64,000 nucleotides of DNA from SIG459 sp045631645 (GTDB lineage: Bacteria; Bacillota; Clostridia; Oscillospirales; Oscillospiraceae): the NCBI GenBank assembly GCA_045631645.1, contig JAZQVC010000005.1, positions 1 to 64,000 on the forward strand. Direction: 5' to 3'. Below the pieces are notes generated by a model. The model was given only the letters and a program-made list of their open reading frames with translations, was not told the origin of the DNA and did no database searches. The position numbers and the translations under genes were made by a program. Below, piece after piece: positions 42,042-50,870 of this stretch (position 1 is the stretch's first letter; each line of letters opens with the position of its first letter).

Positions 42042-42737
42042 TTAATAAAAGTTCATATATGACGTTAATAATATCGCCGCTATTTTCATTTGATGTGTAT
42101 CATCGCATAATTTTGAAAGTTCTTCATGATTAGACAAAAATCCGCATTCTATCAAAACACTGTCACAAGATGCATTATTTATCAGGAATATATCTTCCGA
42201 AGCCGGAATTGCAACGCGCCTGTTTTCCGGACAGAGATAATAATTCAGCATTTGATGGCACACATTTCCAAATTCCTTGCTTCCCCCAATCTTACCATAC
42301 AAAACTTGTGGTCCATAAGGCCTTGAATCAGGATATTTGTTTTGGTGTATGCTTATAAACACTGCATTTTGATAAGAATTTATAATTTCGATCCTACGAT
42401 TTTGATCCCATCGCTTCATCTCTCTGATGGTTTTTGCTGAATCAGGATATGGCAAGACTTCACTTTCACGGGTCATTATTGTATTTATTCCCAATAGATG
42501 AGCCAAATCGTCCATTTTAACAGCAATCGAAAGATTAATGCTGCTTTCAAGAGTGCCATCGGACGCAATTGCGCCACCATCAGCACCACCATGTCCCGCA
42601 TCAATAATCAAAGTTCTTTCAGTATCCAAATCTGCGAACGTAGGCTGAGCGCCCGAATTATCTGTATTGATTATGCCAGTAATATGTAAAAAAAGCAAGG
42701 CTGCAGCAAATATCGGGAGTAGTTTTCCATACTTCAT
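42042..42737 (-). CDS. cwlD: N-acetylmuramoyl-L-alanine amidase, CwlD-like
   Basis: About 231 residues. One N-terminal hydrophobic helix (residues 7-24) exports or anchors it; the Amidase_3 domain has the zinc ligands in IDAGHGGADGG (His), ESSINL (Glu) and SIHQNK (His), and the catalytic Glu in IECGFLSN. Size and position next to spoIVA and radA fit CwlD, which makes muramic lactam in spore cortex. A vegetative amidase is the alternative. ATG 42737 is 13 bases after GGAGGG, a long spacing. Confidence 0.85.
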   Translation of the reverse strand: MKYGKLLPIFAAALLFLHITGIINTDNSGAQPTFADLDTERTLIIDAGHGGADGGAIASDGTLESSINLSIAVKMDDLAHLLGINTIMTRESEVLPYPDSAKTIREMKRWDQNRRIEIINSYQNAVFISIHQNKYPDSRPYGPQVLYGKIGGSKEFGNVCHQMLNYYLCPENRRVAIPASEDIFLINNASCDSVLIECGFLSNHEELSKLCDDTHQMKIAAILLTSYMNFY

Positions 42738-42756
42738 TACTAAACTAATTCCCTCC

Positions 42757-42794
42757 AAAAAAGCGCGGCACTCCGAGGAGGCCGCGCTTTTTTA
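42757..42794 (-). terminator. Terminator after spoIVA
   Basis: AAAAAAGCGCGGC pairs with GCCGCGCTTTTTT; overlaps the spoIVA stop and lies directly before the cwlD ribosome site. Confidence 0.9.
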
Positions 42795-44270
42795 TAAAAT
42801 AATGCAAATCAATCCTCCGCTTCCCTCGTTAACAATTCTCTGTATTGTTCCGCGAAGCTTTTCCTTTGTTTCGTCTTTCAAGGATTTAATTTTCCCCGCA
42901 AGAGACTCTCCTGCTATATCATTAAGTGACTTTCCGAATATATTACTTTCCCATATTCTGCTCATATCTCCGTCAAAACCCTGTATCAGAAAATTAATCA
43001 TATCTTCCGATGCCCGCTCTCCACCTATTGCCGGAGAAACTTCGGTTTCAACATTCGTCTTTATCATATGAATACTTGGAGCACTCGCTTTCAGTTTTAC
43101 CCCATATCTTCCTCCTTGTTTAACAACCTGTGGCTCCTCAAGCTTCATATTATCCTGTGACGGCATTAATATTCCATAACCGAAATTATTTACCTCTTCA
43201 AGAGCATTATGAAATCTATCATATTCACCCTTCATCGAGCTTAACGTGCTTAACATCCTGATAAGGTCATGATCACATCTTATATCAAAGCCTGACTCTT
43301 TGCTCAATGTTTCATAATATAGTGCGTTTGGAAGGGATACTTTGATATTTAAGCATCCATCGGCCATATTCATAGAAGAGATACTTACGTCAGATACATT
43401 CTCAATATTTGATATTTCGTTCTTGATTGTATCAATATCAGCTGCCTTATAATTTTTATCACAAGAATGAAGAATTCCTGTAAGCAATGTTTTCTTTATT
43501 TCACTGTCTTCAGGCAACGCTTCAAGCCAGGCAGGAACATATATACAGTATTTCTCTATTTGAAAGCACTTCAGACACCTATATAATATATTCCTTGTAT
43601 CCTCGCTTTCGAGCTGAAGGCAATTGACGGCCATACATTCGCAGTTATATTTAAGGCTTAAACTTTCAGCCATTGATGACGCTTCATCGCTCGCAGGATT
43701 GCTCGAGTTTAGCAATAGAACAAAAGGCTTTCCCGCTTCCTTAAGTTCAAATACCGCTCTTTCCTCTGCTCTTATGTAGTTTTCTCTATCAATATCGCAA
43801 ACACTTCCATCCGTCGTAATTACAATGCCTATATTTGAGTGCTCGGATATAACTCGCCTTGTGCCTTCCTCCGCAGCTTTACTTATGGCAACTTCATGGT
43901 CAAACCACGGAGTCATGACCATTCTCTCTCCCCCATCCTCAATGTTGCCAGTTGCACCGTTGACCATATATCCAACGCAGTCAACAAGCCTTACCCTGCA
44001 TTCAATACCACCTTCAGCAGCAACGCGAATAGCTTCCTCGGGTATAAATTTAGGCTCTGCAGTCATAATCATTCTTCCCGAGCCGCTTTGAGGAAGTTCG
44101 TCTCTCGTTCTTTCGATTAAATATGGGTCATCGAGAACAGGAATCACAAGCTTTTCCATAAATTTCTTAATAAATGTTGATTTTCCTGTTCTCACGGGTC
44201 CTACAACGCCAATATAAAGTTCTCCTCCGGTTCTTAATGCAATGTCTCTATAAATTCCTGACATACTCAT
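42792..44270 (-). CDS. spoIVA: Stage IV sporulation protein A
   Basis: A 492-residue ATPase, exactly the length of the Bacillus protein, that polymerises on the forespore and forms the basement layer of the coat. The start MSMSGIYRDIALRTGGELYIGVVGPVRTGKSTFI includes the Walker A GPVRTGKST; the middle holds VRLVDCVGYMVNGATG and the C-terminus the membrane-targeting helix. ATG 44270 is chosen from GGAGG 9 bases upstream. Strong evidence that the organism forms endospores. Confidence 0.96.
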   Translation of the reverse strand: MSMSGIYRDIALRTGGELYIGVVGPVRTGKSTFIKKFMEKLVIPVLDDPYLIERTRDELPQSGSGRMIMTAEPKFIPEEAIRVAAEGGIECRVRLVDCVGYMVNGATGNIEDGGERMVMTPWFDHEVAISKAAEEGTRRVISEHSNIGIVITTDGSVCDIDRENYIRAEERAVFELKEAGKPFVLLLNSSNPASDEASSMAESLSLKYNCECMAVNCLQLESEDTRNILYRCLKCFQIEKYCIYVPAWLEALPEDSEIKKTLLTGILHSCDKNYKAADIDTIKNEISNIENVSDVSISSMNMADGCLNIKVSLPNALYYETLSKESGFDIRCDHDLIRMLSTLSSMKGEYDRFHNALEEVNNFGYGILMPSQDNMKLEEPQVVKQGGRYGVKLKASAPSIHMIKTNVETEVSPAIGGERASEDMINFLIQGFDGDMSRIWESNIFGKSLNDIAGESLAGKIKSLKDETKEKLRGTIQRIVNEGSGGLICIIL

Positions 44271-44342
44271 ACGCTTCAGCCTCCAGACAAACATTTGATT
44301 TTTGTACAAGAGTATGCCACCGGCTTGATTAATATTACCAAT

Positions 44343-44374
44343 GAAAATACCCCCTGTATTAACACAGGGGGTAT
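44343..44374 (-). terminator. Terminator after the Nif3-like gene
   Basis: ATACCCCCTGT pairs with ACAGGGGGTAT; on the minus strand a TTTTC run follows. Confidence 0.85.
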
Positions 44375-44378
44375 AAAA

Positions 44379-45173
44379 TTAAATAAATTCAATTGTTTGC
44401 CTATGAACCGCAGAAGTTTCAACCTCAAGTTGCGGCCACTTTTCTTTAAGCTTCTCTTTAAGAACAGGAACAATAACATTTTCTGTGCAAAAATGATCTG
44501 CGTCTATCAGGTTCATGCCAAGTTCTTTTGCAAGAAGAAAATGATCATATTTAAGATCAGAGGTCACATAAGTATCGCAGCCCATTTCATAGGCCTTCAT
44601 CATGTCCCCGGCGCCGGCTCCACCGCAGCAGGCAATATTAAAAACATCCTTCCCACCGCTTACATATCTTAGCCCGTTAGATGAAAGATTGTTTTTAATA
44701 GCAAGCAAATATTCTTCCAATTTAACAGCTTCATCGAGGCAGCCTATTCGGCTTATACCGTAAGGCGTGCCGTCGGGATGACTTCCGTGAGGGCAAAGAA
44801 TCTCAGCTTTATTTACACCGAGAGCGCACATAAGAGCATCGTTAACTCCTCCGGCCGCTGAATCCATATTTGTATGCAAACACAAGGCAGATATTCCATT
44901 CTGAATCATTTTAATGATTTTTCTTCCCTTTAAATCGTCCACGGTAACTTTTTTCAGAGCTTCGAAAATAATAGGATGATGAGAAACAATCAAATCTGCT
45001 CCAATTTTAATAGCCTCATCAATTACATCATCAGTAATATCAAGGGACACAAGAACCTTGTTTACCTCATTATCCGGAAAGCCAACCAAAATTCCGATAT
45101 TATCGAAATCATATTTCATATAAAAAGGAGCTATACTGTCGTAAAAATCCTTAATTTCGCTGACCTTTACCAT
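44379..45173 (-). CDS. Nif3-like dinuclear metal-centre protein (DUF34)
   Basis: A 264-residue NIF3/YqfO-family protein with metal-binding IVSHHPIIF (about residue 62), LHTNMDSAAGGVNDAL (about 98) and a late DADHFCTENV. DUF34 proteins have no settled function; those fused or linked to TrmK, as here, are common in Firmicutes (yqfN-yqfO), where the start overlaps trmK by 7 bases. Confidence 0.93.
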   Translation of the reverse strand: MVKVSEIKDFYDSIAPFYMKYDFDNIGILVGFPDNEVNKVLVSLDITDDVIDEAIKIGADLIVSHHPIIFEALKKVTVDDLKGRKIIKMIQNGISALCLHTNMDSAAGGVNDALMCALGVNKAEILCPHGSHPDGTPYGISRIGCLDEAVKLEEYLLAIKNNLSSNGLRYVSGGKDVFNIACCGGAGAGDMMKAYEMGCDTYVTSDLKYDHFLLAKELGMNLIDADHFCTENVIVPVLKEKLKEKWPQLEVETSAVHRQTIEFI

Positions 45174-45859
45174 TTATGCGTATCCTCCCTTATATTTTTC
45201 AATTTGCTAATAAGCTCTTTTTTGTGATCAATTTCAGTCTCGCTTACAATTGCACTCTTTTCCATTCCGTTAAGTATCTTAAGTTCTCTTTTAATAAGCG
45301 TCTCGATATAAGAACCAAGAAGAGGATCTCGATTATCAATAAGCTGATAATCCAATACATCGGAAAACTTATCATTGTCCTCTACGCCTTCGCCCACAAC
45401 CCAGACAAGATATATTCTTCCGGTGTCATACACAAGTTCAGCACTATAAATTTTATATCCGTTACCAAAAAGCCAGCGTCTGAGCTCGGGAAGTTTGGAC
45501 TGGGGCTGAATGATAAGCCTCTTGCCCTTTGCCCACGGAGCATTCTCAAGTATACTTATTATGGTTTCTCCGCCCATGCCGGCAATTATAGCGGTATCAA
45601 ATTCATCAGATGTATAGCTATCCAGACCTGCACAAAGCCTGAAGTCTATTTTATCTTCAACGCCGGCATTTTTTGCGGTTCTGACGGCAGTTTGAAGAGG
45701 ACCATTCTTGATATCTGAGGCTATAACACGAGGGCAAATACCATTTGAAATGAGCCACACGGGAATATATCCATGATCAGTCCCTACATCAGCCACAATC
45801 TCACCGTGATTAATTTTCTCCGCCATGCAAAGAAGTCTTTTTGATAGGTTATTAGTCAA
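45167..45859 (-). CDS. trmK: tRNA (adenine(22)-N1)-methyltransferase
   Basis: About 230 residues. A Rossmann SAM domain (VADVGTDHGYIPVWLI, motif I, about residue 25; AIIAGMGGETI, motif IV) followed by a C-terminal coiled segment. TrmK makes m1A22 in tRNA-Ser and others. The pairing with the Nif3-like gene is the standard arrangement. I chose TTG 45859 because GGGGTG is 5 bases upstream and N-terminal SKRLL then lies where homologues begin; GTG 45868 is an alternative. Confidence 0.9.
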   Translation of the reverse strand: MTNNLSKRLLCMAEKINHGEIVADVGTDHGYIPVWLISNGICPRVIASDIKNGPLQTAVRTAKNAGVEDKIDFRLCAGLDSYTSDEFDTAIIAGMGGETIISILENAPWAKGKRLIIQPQSKLPELRRWLFGNGYKIYSAELVYDTGRIYLVWVVGEGVEDNDKFSDVLDYQLIDNRDPLLGSYIETLIKRELKILNGMEKSAIVSETEIDHKKELISKLKNIREDTHKW

Positions 45860-45880
45860 ATGTAACACCCCATAGGTTAA

Positions 45881-45905
45881 GCGGCGGAGGCATTACCTCC
45901 GCCGC
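45881..45905 (-). terminator. GC-rich hairpin after the DUF1858 gene
   Basis: GCGGCGGAGG pairs perfectly with CCTCCGCCGC between the DUF1858 gene and trmK. There is no good T-run, so termination may be partial. Confidence 0.55.
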
Positions 45906-45927
45906 AGCATTTTAATTATAATATCAA

Positions 45928-46131
45928 TCAGAGAGAAGCAATGAACTCATTGAGCTTCTTTACGAAGACATCTGCATCAACGCCGTGCGCTGCACAAGCC
46001 TGAGCAACATTCTCACCGGAAGCCATAGCGCAACCCATGCAGTGCATACCGATGCTTCTGAAAAGAGGCTGGGTCTCGGGAGCATTCATCATGATATCAG
46101 CAATGATAGTTTCTTTGGTAATCTCAAACAT
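45928..46131 (-). CDS. DUF1858 domain protein
   Basis: A 67-residue protein consisting only of a DUF1858 domain: TIIADIMMNAPETQPLFRSIGMHCMGCAMASGE, with the typical CMGC motif. Such small helical proteins appear beside redox and metal proteins and may carry a redox or sulfur cofactor, but the role is unproven. GGAGG precedes the ATG. Trailing hairpin at 45881. Confidence 0.9.
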   Translation of the reverse strand: MFEITKETIIADIMMNAPETQPLFRSIGMHCMGCAMASGENVAQACAAHGVDADVFVKKLNEFIASL

Positions 46132-46230
46132 TTGCTTTTACCTCCATATTTATTTACGCTTTTATTATACCTAAAAATCAATAAATTTCAACAAAAATTT
46201 ATCCGCCAAGGGCTTAGTGGTAGAAAATAC

Positions 46231-46260
46231 AAAAAGGTGCGCTTAACACGCACCTTTTTG
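46231..46260 (-). terminator. Terminator of the zinc-ribbon gene
   Basis: AAAAAGGTGCG pairs with CGCACCTTTTT, on the minus strand just after the stop at 46278. Confidence 0.9.
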
Positions 46261-46277
46261 TATATAAGACTTCTGAC

Positions 46278-46556
46278 TTACTCAGCAGCCTTCATCTTTG
46301 CAAAGCAATCGCTGCAGTAAACAGGACGATCATCTCTGGGCTGGAAAGGCACCTTTGCCTCGCCGCCGCAGGCAGCGCAGGTAGCAGTGAAGAACTCACG
46401 GGGAGCGCGAGTAGCGTTCTTGCGAGCGTCACGGCAAGCCTTGCAGCGCTGGGGCTCATTCTGGAAGCCGCGCTCTGCGTAAAATTCCTGTTCGCCGGCG
46501 GAGAAAATAAACTCAGCACCGCACTCTTTGCAAACTAAAGTCTTGTCTTCGTACAT
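46278..46556 (-). CDS. Zinc-ribbon protein
   Basis: A 92-residue protein with two predicted zinc ribbons: CKEC with CKAC in the first half (KTLVCKECGAEFIF; PQRCKACRDAR) and CAAC with CSDC in the second (TATCAACGGEAKVPF; PVYCSDC). This is the small zinc-ribbon family seen widely in anaerobes, often annotated zinc-binding or cytochrome-like. Function unknown; may bind nucleic acid. AGAGAGG precedes the ATG and a terminator follows the stop. Confidence 0.88.
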   Translation of the reverse strand: MYEDKTLVCKECGAEFIFSAGEQEFYAERGFQNEPQRCKACRDARKNATRAPREFFTATCAACGGEAKVPFQPRDDRPVYCSDCFAKMKAAE

Positions 46557-46615
46557 TTTGAATCCTCTCTTTTAGCTAGTGATTTGCCCTTATGGGCTGA
46601 TATTTGCGTCAGCAT

Positions 46616-47230
46616 TCAGCTGAGATCGCCAAGGTTAAGGTACCGCGCCAGTTTGTTCCTGATGCGCTGCACGGCATTATCCACGGATTTCTGCGTTTTA
46701 GCGCAGCTATCCGCTATCTCTGAATAAGACAGACCGTCGAGATATAGTTCAAGAACCTTTATCTCAAACCGAGATAAATACCGCGAAAAGGTTGAAATAA
46801 AATCATTTTTGCTCTCTCTGGCAAGAACCTGTTCCTCAGGTGAACGGCTGAAAGCTTCGATGCCACAAGCCGAAAGGTTTCGGGATTCTTCAGAGAGTAT
46901 CTCTTCAAGCGATACTCCGTCATTAAGGAAAGCGTGCTTTAGTCGTGATGCGCTTTTAACAGCGCTGAGAAGTCTACGTTTGACACATAATTCCACATAG
47001 TTCTTAAAAGAAGAACCAATATCAGAATTATACTCGCGAATTGCAGAGAGCAGCCCCATCATACCTTCTTGAATAAGGTCCTCACTATCCCCTCCCGCCA
47101 GAAAATAAGGTCTGGAACAAATTCTAACAAGACGAAGATAACGTATTGCAAGCTCATTTTCAGCAGTCGAGTCACCTTTAACAGCAAGACGCTGAAGCTC
47201 AGTATCAGTCAATTCAATATAGTTGTTCAA
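46616..47230 (-). CDS. sigH: RNA polymerase sigma-H factor
   Basis: About 204 residues, a sigma-70 family factor that in Bacillus drives early stationary-phase and sporulation genes. Region 2 reads YFLAGGDSEDLIQEGMMGLLSAIREY, close to the SigH signature, and region 4 LYLDGLSYSEIADSCAKTQKSVDNAVQRIRNKL. The start TTG 47230 is preferred because GGGAG lies 7 bases before; an in-frame ATG at 47236 is too close to that site and another ATG at 47248 lacks one. Confidence 0.92.
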   Translation of the reverse strand: MNNYIELTDTELQRLAVKGDSTAENELAIRYLRLVRICSRPYFLAGGDSEDLIQEGMMGLLSAIREYNSDIGSSFKNYVELCVKRRLLSAVKSASRLKHAFLNDGVSLEEILSEESRNLSACGIEAFSRSPEEQVLARESKNDFISTFSRYLSRFEIKVLELYLDGLSYSEIADSCAKTQKSVDNAVQRIRNKLARYLNLGDLS

Positions 47231-47344
47231 ATGCATACTCCCAGTCATCACAAAGGAATTATAGTCGCAGTTTATAAAAAAGTCAAGAAGAACACCATCA
47301 TTTATTGTATAAATGTGAAAAAAACAAGCTAAAGTTGGGTGATA

Positions 47345-48385
47345 TTACAGTTCCATTTGACTTTGTCCGAGAAATTCAATATTGAGATGCTCATAAGCTT
47401 TCCGAGTTACACATCTTCCTCTCGGTGTGCGCGTAAGAAATCCCTGCTGCAACAGATATGGCTCATAAACATCTTCAAGTGTGATTGCTTCCTCGTTTAT
47501 AGTAGCGGCAAGTGTTTCAAGACCAACAGGACCTCCGCCATAAAATTCAATAATGCTGCGAAGCATGCGCCTATCCAATGAATCAAGTCCCATATGGTCA
47601 ACCTCAAGTCTTGTCAGCGCTTCATCGGCTACTTTCTTGGTAATAACGCCTCCAGCTCTAACCTGCGCAAAATCACGAACTCTTCTGAGCATTCTGTTGG
47701 CAATACGTGGAGTTCCTCTGCTGCGCTTTGCAATTTCCGCCGCGCCATCAGGTTCAATATCTATGCCAAGAATTCCAGCGCTGCGTTCAACAATAAGCTG
47801 AAGCTCATCAGGCGTATAAAGTTCAAGACGAAGAGATACACCGAATCTATCTCTCAATGGAGCGGTAAGTTGTCCGGAACGGGTTGTCGCGCCGATAAGG
47901 GTAAACTTAGGCAGATCCAGACGAATTGAGTTTGCGGAAGGACCCTTGCCGATAATAATATCGATTGCATAGTCCTCCATTGCGGGATAAAGAATCTCCT
48001 CAACAGCTCTGTTTAAGCGATGAATCTCATCAACAAAAAGAATATCATTTTCCTGAAGATTTGTTAGAAGAGCTGCCAGATCTCCGGCCTTTTCAATGGT
48101 TGGCCCTGATGTAATGCGCATGTTAACGCCCATCTCGTTGGCAATTACAGACGCCATGGTGGTTTTGCCCAGTCCCGGAGGGCCGGCAAGAAGAACATGG
48201 TCAAGAGGCTCGCCGCGCATCTTTGCAGCTTGGATAAATACGCTTAAATTGTCTTTTGCCTTTTCCTGTCCTATATACTCGTCAAGAAATCTTGGACGGA
48301 GGGTTACTTCCCCGTTATCTTCAGGCAAAATAGATGTGGAAGTGAGCGCCTGCTCAAAGCTATCGTCGGAAAAACTTATGCTCAT
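47345..48385 (-). CDS. ruvB: Holliday junction branch migration helicase RuvB
   Basis: A 346-residue AAA+ motor. Start FLDEYIGQEKAKDNLSVFI, Walker A AGPPGLGKTTMA (about residue 68), Walker B LFVDEIHRLNR, sensor GATTRSGQLTAPLRDRFGV, and the winged-helix C-terminus (GLETLAATINEEAITLEDVYEPYLLQQGFL). All family motifs are intact. Last gene of the ruvC-ruvA-ruvB operon. Confidence 0.98.
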   Translation of the reverse strand: MSISFSDDSFEQALTSTSILPEDNGEVTLRPRFLDEYIGQEKAKDNLSVFIQAAKMRGEPLDHVLLAGPPGLGKTTMASVIANEMGVNMRITSGPTIEKAGDLAALLTNLQENDILFVDEIHRLNRAVEEILYPAMEDYAIDIIIGKGPSANSIRLDLPKFTLIGATTRSGQLTAPLRDRFGVSLRLELYTPDELQLIVERSAGILGIDIEPDGAAEIAKRSRGTPRIANRMLRRVRDFAQVRAGGVITKKVADEALTRLEVDHMGLDSLDRRMLRSIIEFYGGGPVGLETLAATINEEAITLEDVYEPYLLQQGFLTRTPRGRCVTRKAYEHLNIEFLGQSQMEL

Positions 48386-48401
48386 TATTCACATCCACCT
48401 T

Positions 48402-49007
48402 TCACTTTATCATTTGCTTAAGAGCGCCTTTTATAATCTCTTCAAGGCTCAGATTTTCAACATCAACCTTCTTGAGAGCAGCTGATATCTCAGAAGAAGA
48501 ATAACCCAGAACCATGAGAGCAGCACTTGCGTCACTGATTTTTGTATCACCGGAGGCGGAAACTGCGTTAAATGCGGGAACATCCTGGAATGAAATTTCA
48601 GCAGTTTCTTTGGCCAGTTTATCTTTAAGTTCAAGAATAATGCGCTGAGCAATCTTCTTGCCGATACCGGGAGCTGCAGTTAGGGCTTTCTCATTACCGG
48701 AAACGATGCTCATAACAAGATTTTCGGGGCTAGTGGTTGACAAAATAGCAACCGCAGCCTTGGGACCGACTCCGGAAATAGATATAAGCATTTCAAAACA
48801 ATGCTTTTCACTTTTCGTTGAAAAACCGTATATATCCATGCAATCCTCACGAATATATACAAAAGTATAAAGTTTGGCCTTGTCGCCGGCTTTAAGCTGA
48901 GATGCAGTATATGTAGAAGTATTTATGGCAAAGCCAACACCGCCGCAATCAATAACAGCAAGATTGGGCATAAGCTCGGCAACAGTACCGTTTATGTAGT
49001 GGAACAT
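48402..49007 (-). CDS. ruvA: Holliday junction DNA-binding protein RuvA
   Basis: A 201-residue tetrameric junction-binding subunit. The OB domain (MFHYINGTVAELMPNLAVIDCGGVGF), the helix-hairpin-helix pair (ISGVGPKAAVAIL, AAPGIGKKIAQRIILELKDKL) and the C-terminal RuvB-contacting domain are complete. It overlaps ruvC by 16 bases, typical of a coupled operon. Confidence 0.98.
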   Translation of the reverse strand: MFHYINGTVAELMPNLAVIDCGGVGFAINTSTYTASQLKAGDKAKLYTFVYIREDCMDIYGFSTKSEKHCFEMLISISGVGPKAAVAILSTTSPENLVMSIVSGNEKALTAAPGIGKKIAQRIILELKDKLAKETAEISFQDVPAFNAVSASGDTKISDASAALMVLGYSSSEISAALKKVDVENLSLEEIIKGALKQMIK

Positions 49008-49507
49008 GGATCAAACCTCGCATTTTGTGATAGTAGTGATGTAGCGCTGCGCGCATGGCAGATCGCAAGAGCAACCGCATCCGCAGCATCATCCGGCTTC
49101 GGCGGATTTTTCATATTCAATATTCTCTTTACCATATCAATAACCTGTCTCTTGTCGGCTCTACCATAGCCAACAACAGCTTGCTTGACTTGCAAAGGAG
49201 TGTATTCATAAACAGGGATTCCTGCTTTATATGTCGCAAGCAATATAACACCTCTGCCGTGAGCGACAGAAATTCCCGTTGTTATATTTGTGTTAAAAAA
49301 AAGTTCTTCAACGCAAACAACATCCGGCTTGAATGTTTCAAAAAGTTGATTAAGATCGTTATATATAAGGTCAAGACGGGATGAAAGAGTTGTTTTGGCT
49401 GGGGTGCTTATGATGCCGCAGGATACATAATTTAGTTTGCCTTTTTCCGAATCTACAACTCCAAAACCAACAGTTGCTATACCGGGGTCAATGCCAAGAA
49501 TCCGCAC
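48992..49507 (-). CDS. ruvC: Holliday junction resolvase RuvC
   Basis: About 171 residues, the standard RuvC length. The catalytic acids lie in GIDPGIATVGFGVV (Asp), VVCVEELFF (Glu), and KPDDAADAVALAICH (Asp/Asp) in the last helix. GTG 49507 is chosen as start because GGGAGGTG is about 6 bases upstream and residue 4 onward matches the family; longer versions start without a site. Confidence 0.96.
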   Translation of the reverse strand: MRILGIDPGIATVGFGVVDSEKGKLNYVSCGIISTPAKTTLSSRLDLIYNDLNQLFETFKPDVVCVEELFFNTNITTGISVAHGRGVILLATYKAGIPVYEYTPLQVKQAVVGYGRADKRQVIDMVKRILNMKNPPKPDDAADAVALAICHARSATSLLSQNARFDPCSTT

Positions 49508-49564
49508 ATCAAACACCTCCCATACTCTTTTTTGTATTTTAACACAGTATATATTTATACGCAA

Positions 49565-49600
49565 TAAAAAAGCCGCTCTTCAGTTTAACGAAGAGCGGCA
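49565..49600 (-). terminator. Terminator after xerD
   Basis: AAAAAAGCCGCTCTTC pairs with GAAGAGCGGC, with a T-run on the minus strand; it ends the xerD transcript before ruvC. Confidence 0.9.
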
Positions 49601-49611
49601 TATTAATTAAA

Positions 49612-50502
49612 TTATGCTCTTGGATGAGCCTTATTATAAACATCCTTAAGCTGCTTCTTAACAAGCTGAGAATAAATCTGAGTAGAGCTTATGTCAGCAT
49701 GTCCAAGCATTTCCTGTATGGAACGAAGGTCGGCACCATTTTCAAGAAGATGCGCTGCAAAAGAATGGCGCAAGGTATGAGGAGTGATTGTCTTTTCAAT
49801 TCCGGCCTTAAGCTGATAAGACTTTATAAGCTTCCAAAATCCCTGACGGGACATACGCTCACCACTGACATTTACAAAAAGCGCCAATTCATCGGGTTTT
49901 GCAATCATCTGGGGTCTTATAAACTCAACATACTCATTGAGAGCTTTAATAGCGGCAGGATAAAGAGGAATTGCTCTATCATGCTCACGACCGTGGCAAG
50001 TTATAATTCCTGCAGCAAGACTCAAATCTGTAATATCAAGGGAAATGAGTTCGCTAACTCTTATGCCTGTAGCATAAAGAAGTTCAAGCATAGCTCTGTC
50101 ACGATAGCCCTTGGCGTCAATGCACTCAGGCTGTTCGAGAAGAAGTTCAACCTCTCTGCTGGAAAGAATCTGAGGAAGTTTCTGGGTGGTCTTATCGGGA
50201 ACCAAAACATTTGCAGGGTTAGATTCAACTATATTAGCATTAAGAAGAAAATTATAAAAGCCTTTTATTGAAGCGATAGCACGGGAAACAGTTGCAACAG
50301 ACTTGCCTTGACCTTTAAGCCAATTAATATATTCACCAAGAACATCCTCGTCAGCGGAATCAAAACCGCAGTCAGAATGAGTTGCAAGGTAATCGCCCAG
50401 CTGGCGTATATCCCTGAGATATGAGCTAAGAGTATTAACAGAAGATTTCTTTACATCTGTGAGGTAAGTTTCATATTTTTCAATACAAACATTGTCATTC
50501 AT
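49612..50502 (-). CDS. xerD: Tyrosine recombinase, XerD type
   Basis: A 296-residue site-specific recombinase for chromosome dimer resolution. N-terminal SAM-like domain (YETYLTDVKKSSVNTLSSYLRDIRQLG), then the catalytic set: Arg in GIRVSELI, HxxR in HTLRHSFAAHLL, His in MLGHADISST and Tyr in IYSQL. The beta-hairpin that normally carries the catalytic Lys (GKGxKxR) reads CHGREHDRAIPLYP, without a lysine. Core chromosome context beside ruvABC favours housekeeping Xer over a phage integrase, but XerC/XerD cannot be separated. Confidence 0.9.
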   Translation of the reverse strand: MNDNVCIEKYETYLTDVKKSSVNTLSSYLRDIRQLGDYLATHSDCGFDSADEDVLGEYINWLKGQGKSVATVSRAIASIKGFYNFLLNANIVESNPANVLVPDKTTQKLPQILSSREVELLLEQPECIDAKGYRDRAMLELLYATGIRVSELISLDITDLSLAAGIITCHGREHDRAIPLYPAAIKALNEYVEFIRPQMIAKPDELALFVNVSGERMSRQGFWKLIKSYQLKAGIEKTITPHTLRHSFAAHLLENGADLRSIQEMLGHADISSTQIYSQLVKKQLKDVYNKAHPRA

Positions 50503-50870
50503 CTTGTCATATCCCCCTTTCAGTTTATTTGCGCATCCAACTATAAAAAGGTAAAAAACCTTAAATAATCAAAACCGCATAAAGAAGCAATTTACATAAT
50601 AACAAGTATAGACAATATAATACAAATTCGTTCAGTAATCAAGTCATTTCAAGAAATTACTTGATTTTTGTTAATTATCACTACATATTATGTTAACGGC
50701 ATTATGTAAACACAGACAACTCTAACTTGTGCATCGGCTCCTTCTCCCTGCATTTCTGTATATATTTGCCCATATATAGGCAATTCCCCTTGTGTAATCA
50801 CTATATATTGGTAATCACTCACCGATTATGTCAACCCTATTTCGTGATTACTATTTGTATAGGCTCATTG
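50503..50870. other. AT-rich intergenic region with TAATCAC repeats
   Basis: No gene seen. The sequence ATCACTACATATTATGTTAAC (21 bases: 50677-50697) recurs in altered form at 50813-50835, and TAATCACT occurs near 50796 and 50812 with the inverse GTGATTAC at 50843-50850. Could be regulator-binding sites for xerD or the membrane protein gene, or a remnant. Confidence 0.35.

Noticed and set aside
49612..50502. XerD-like recombinase as a phage or island integrase
   Set aside because: It stands between ruvC and a yajC-linked gene with no phage or island genes or attachment repeats; length and motifs fit housekeeping Xer.
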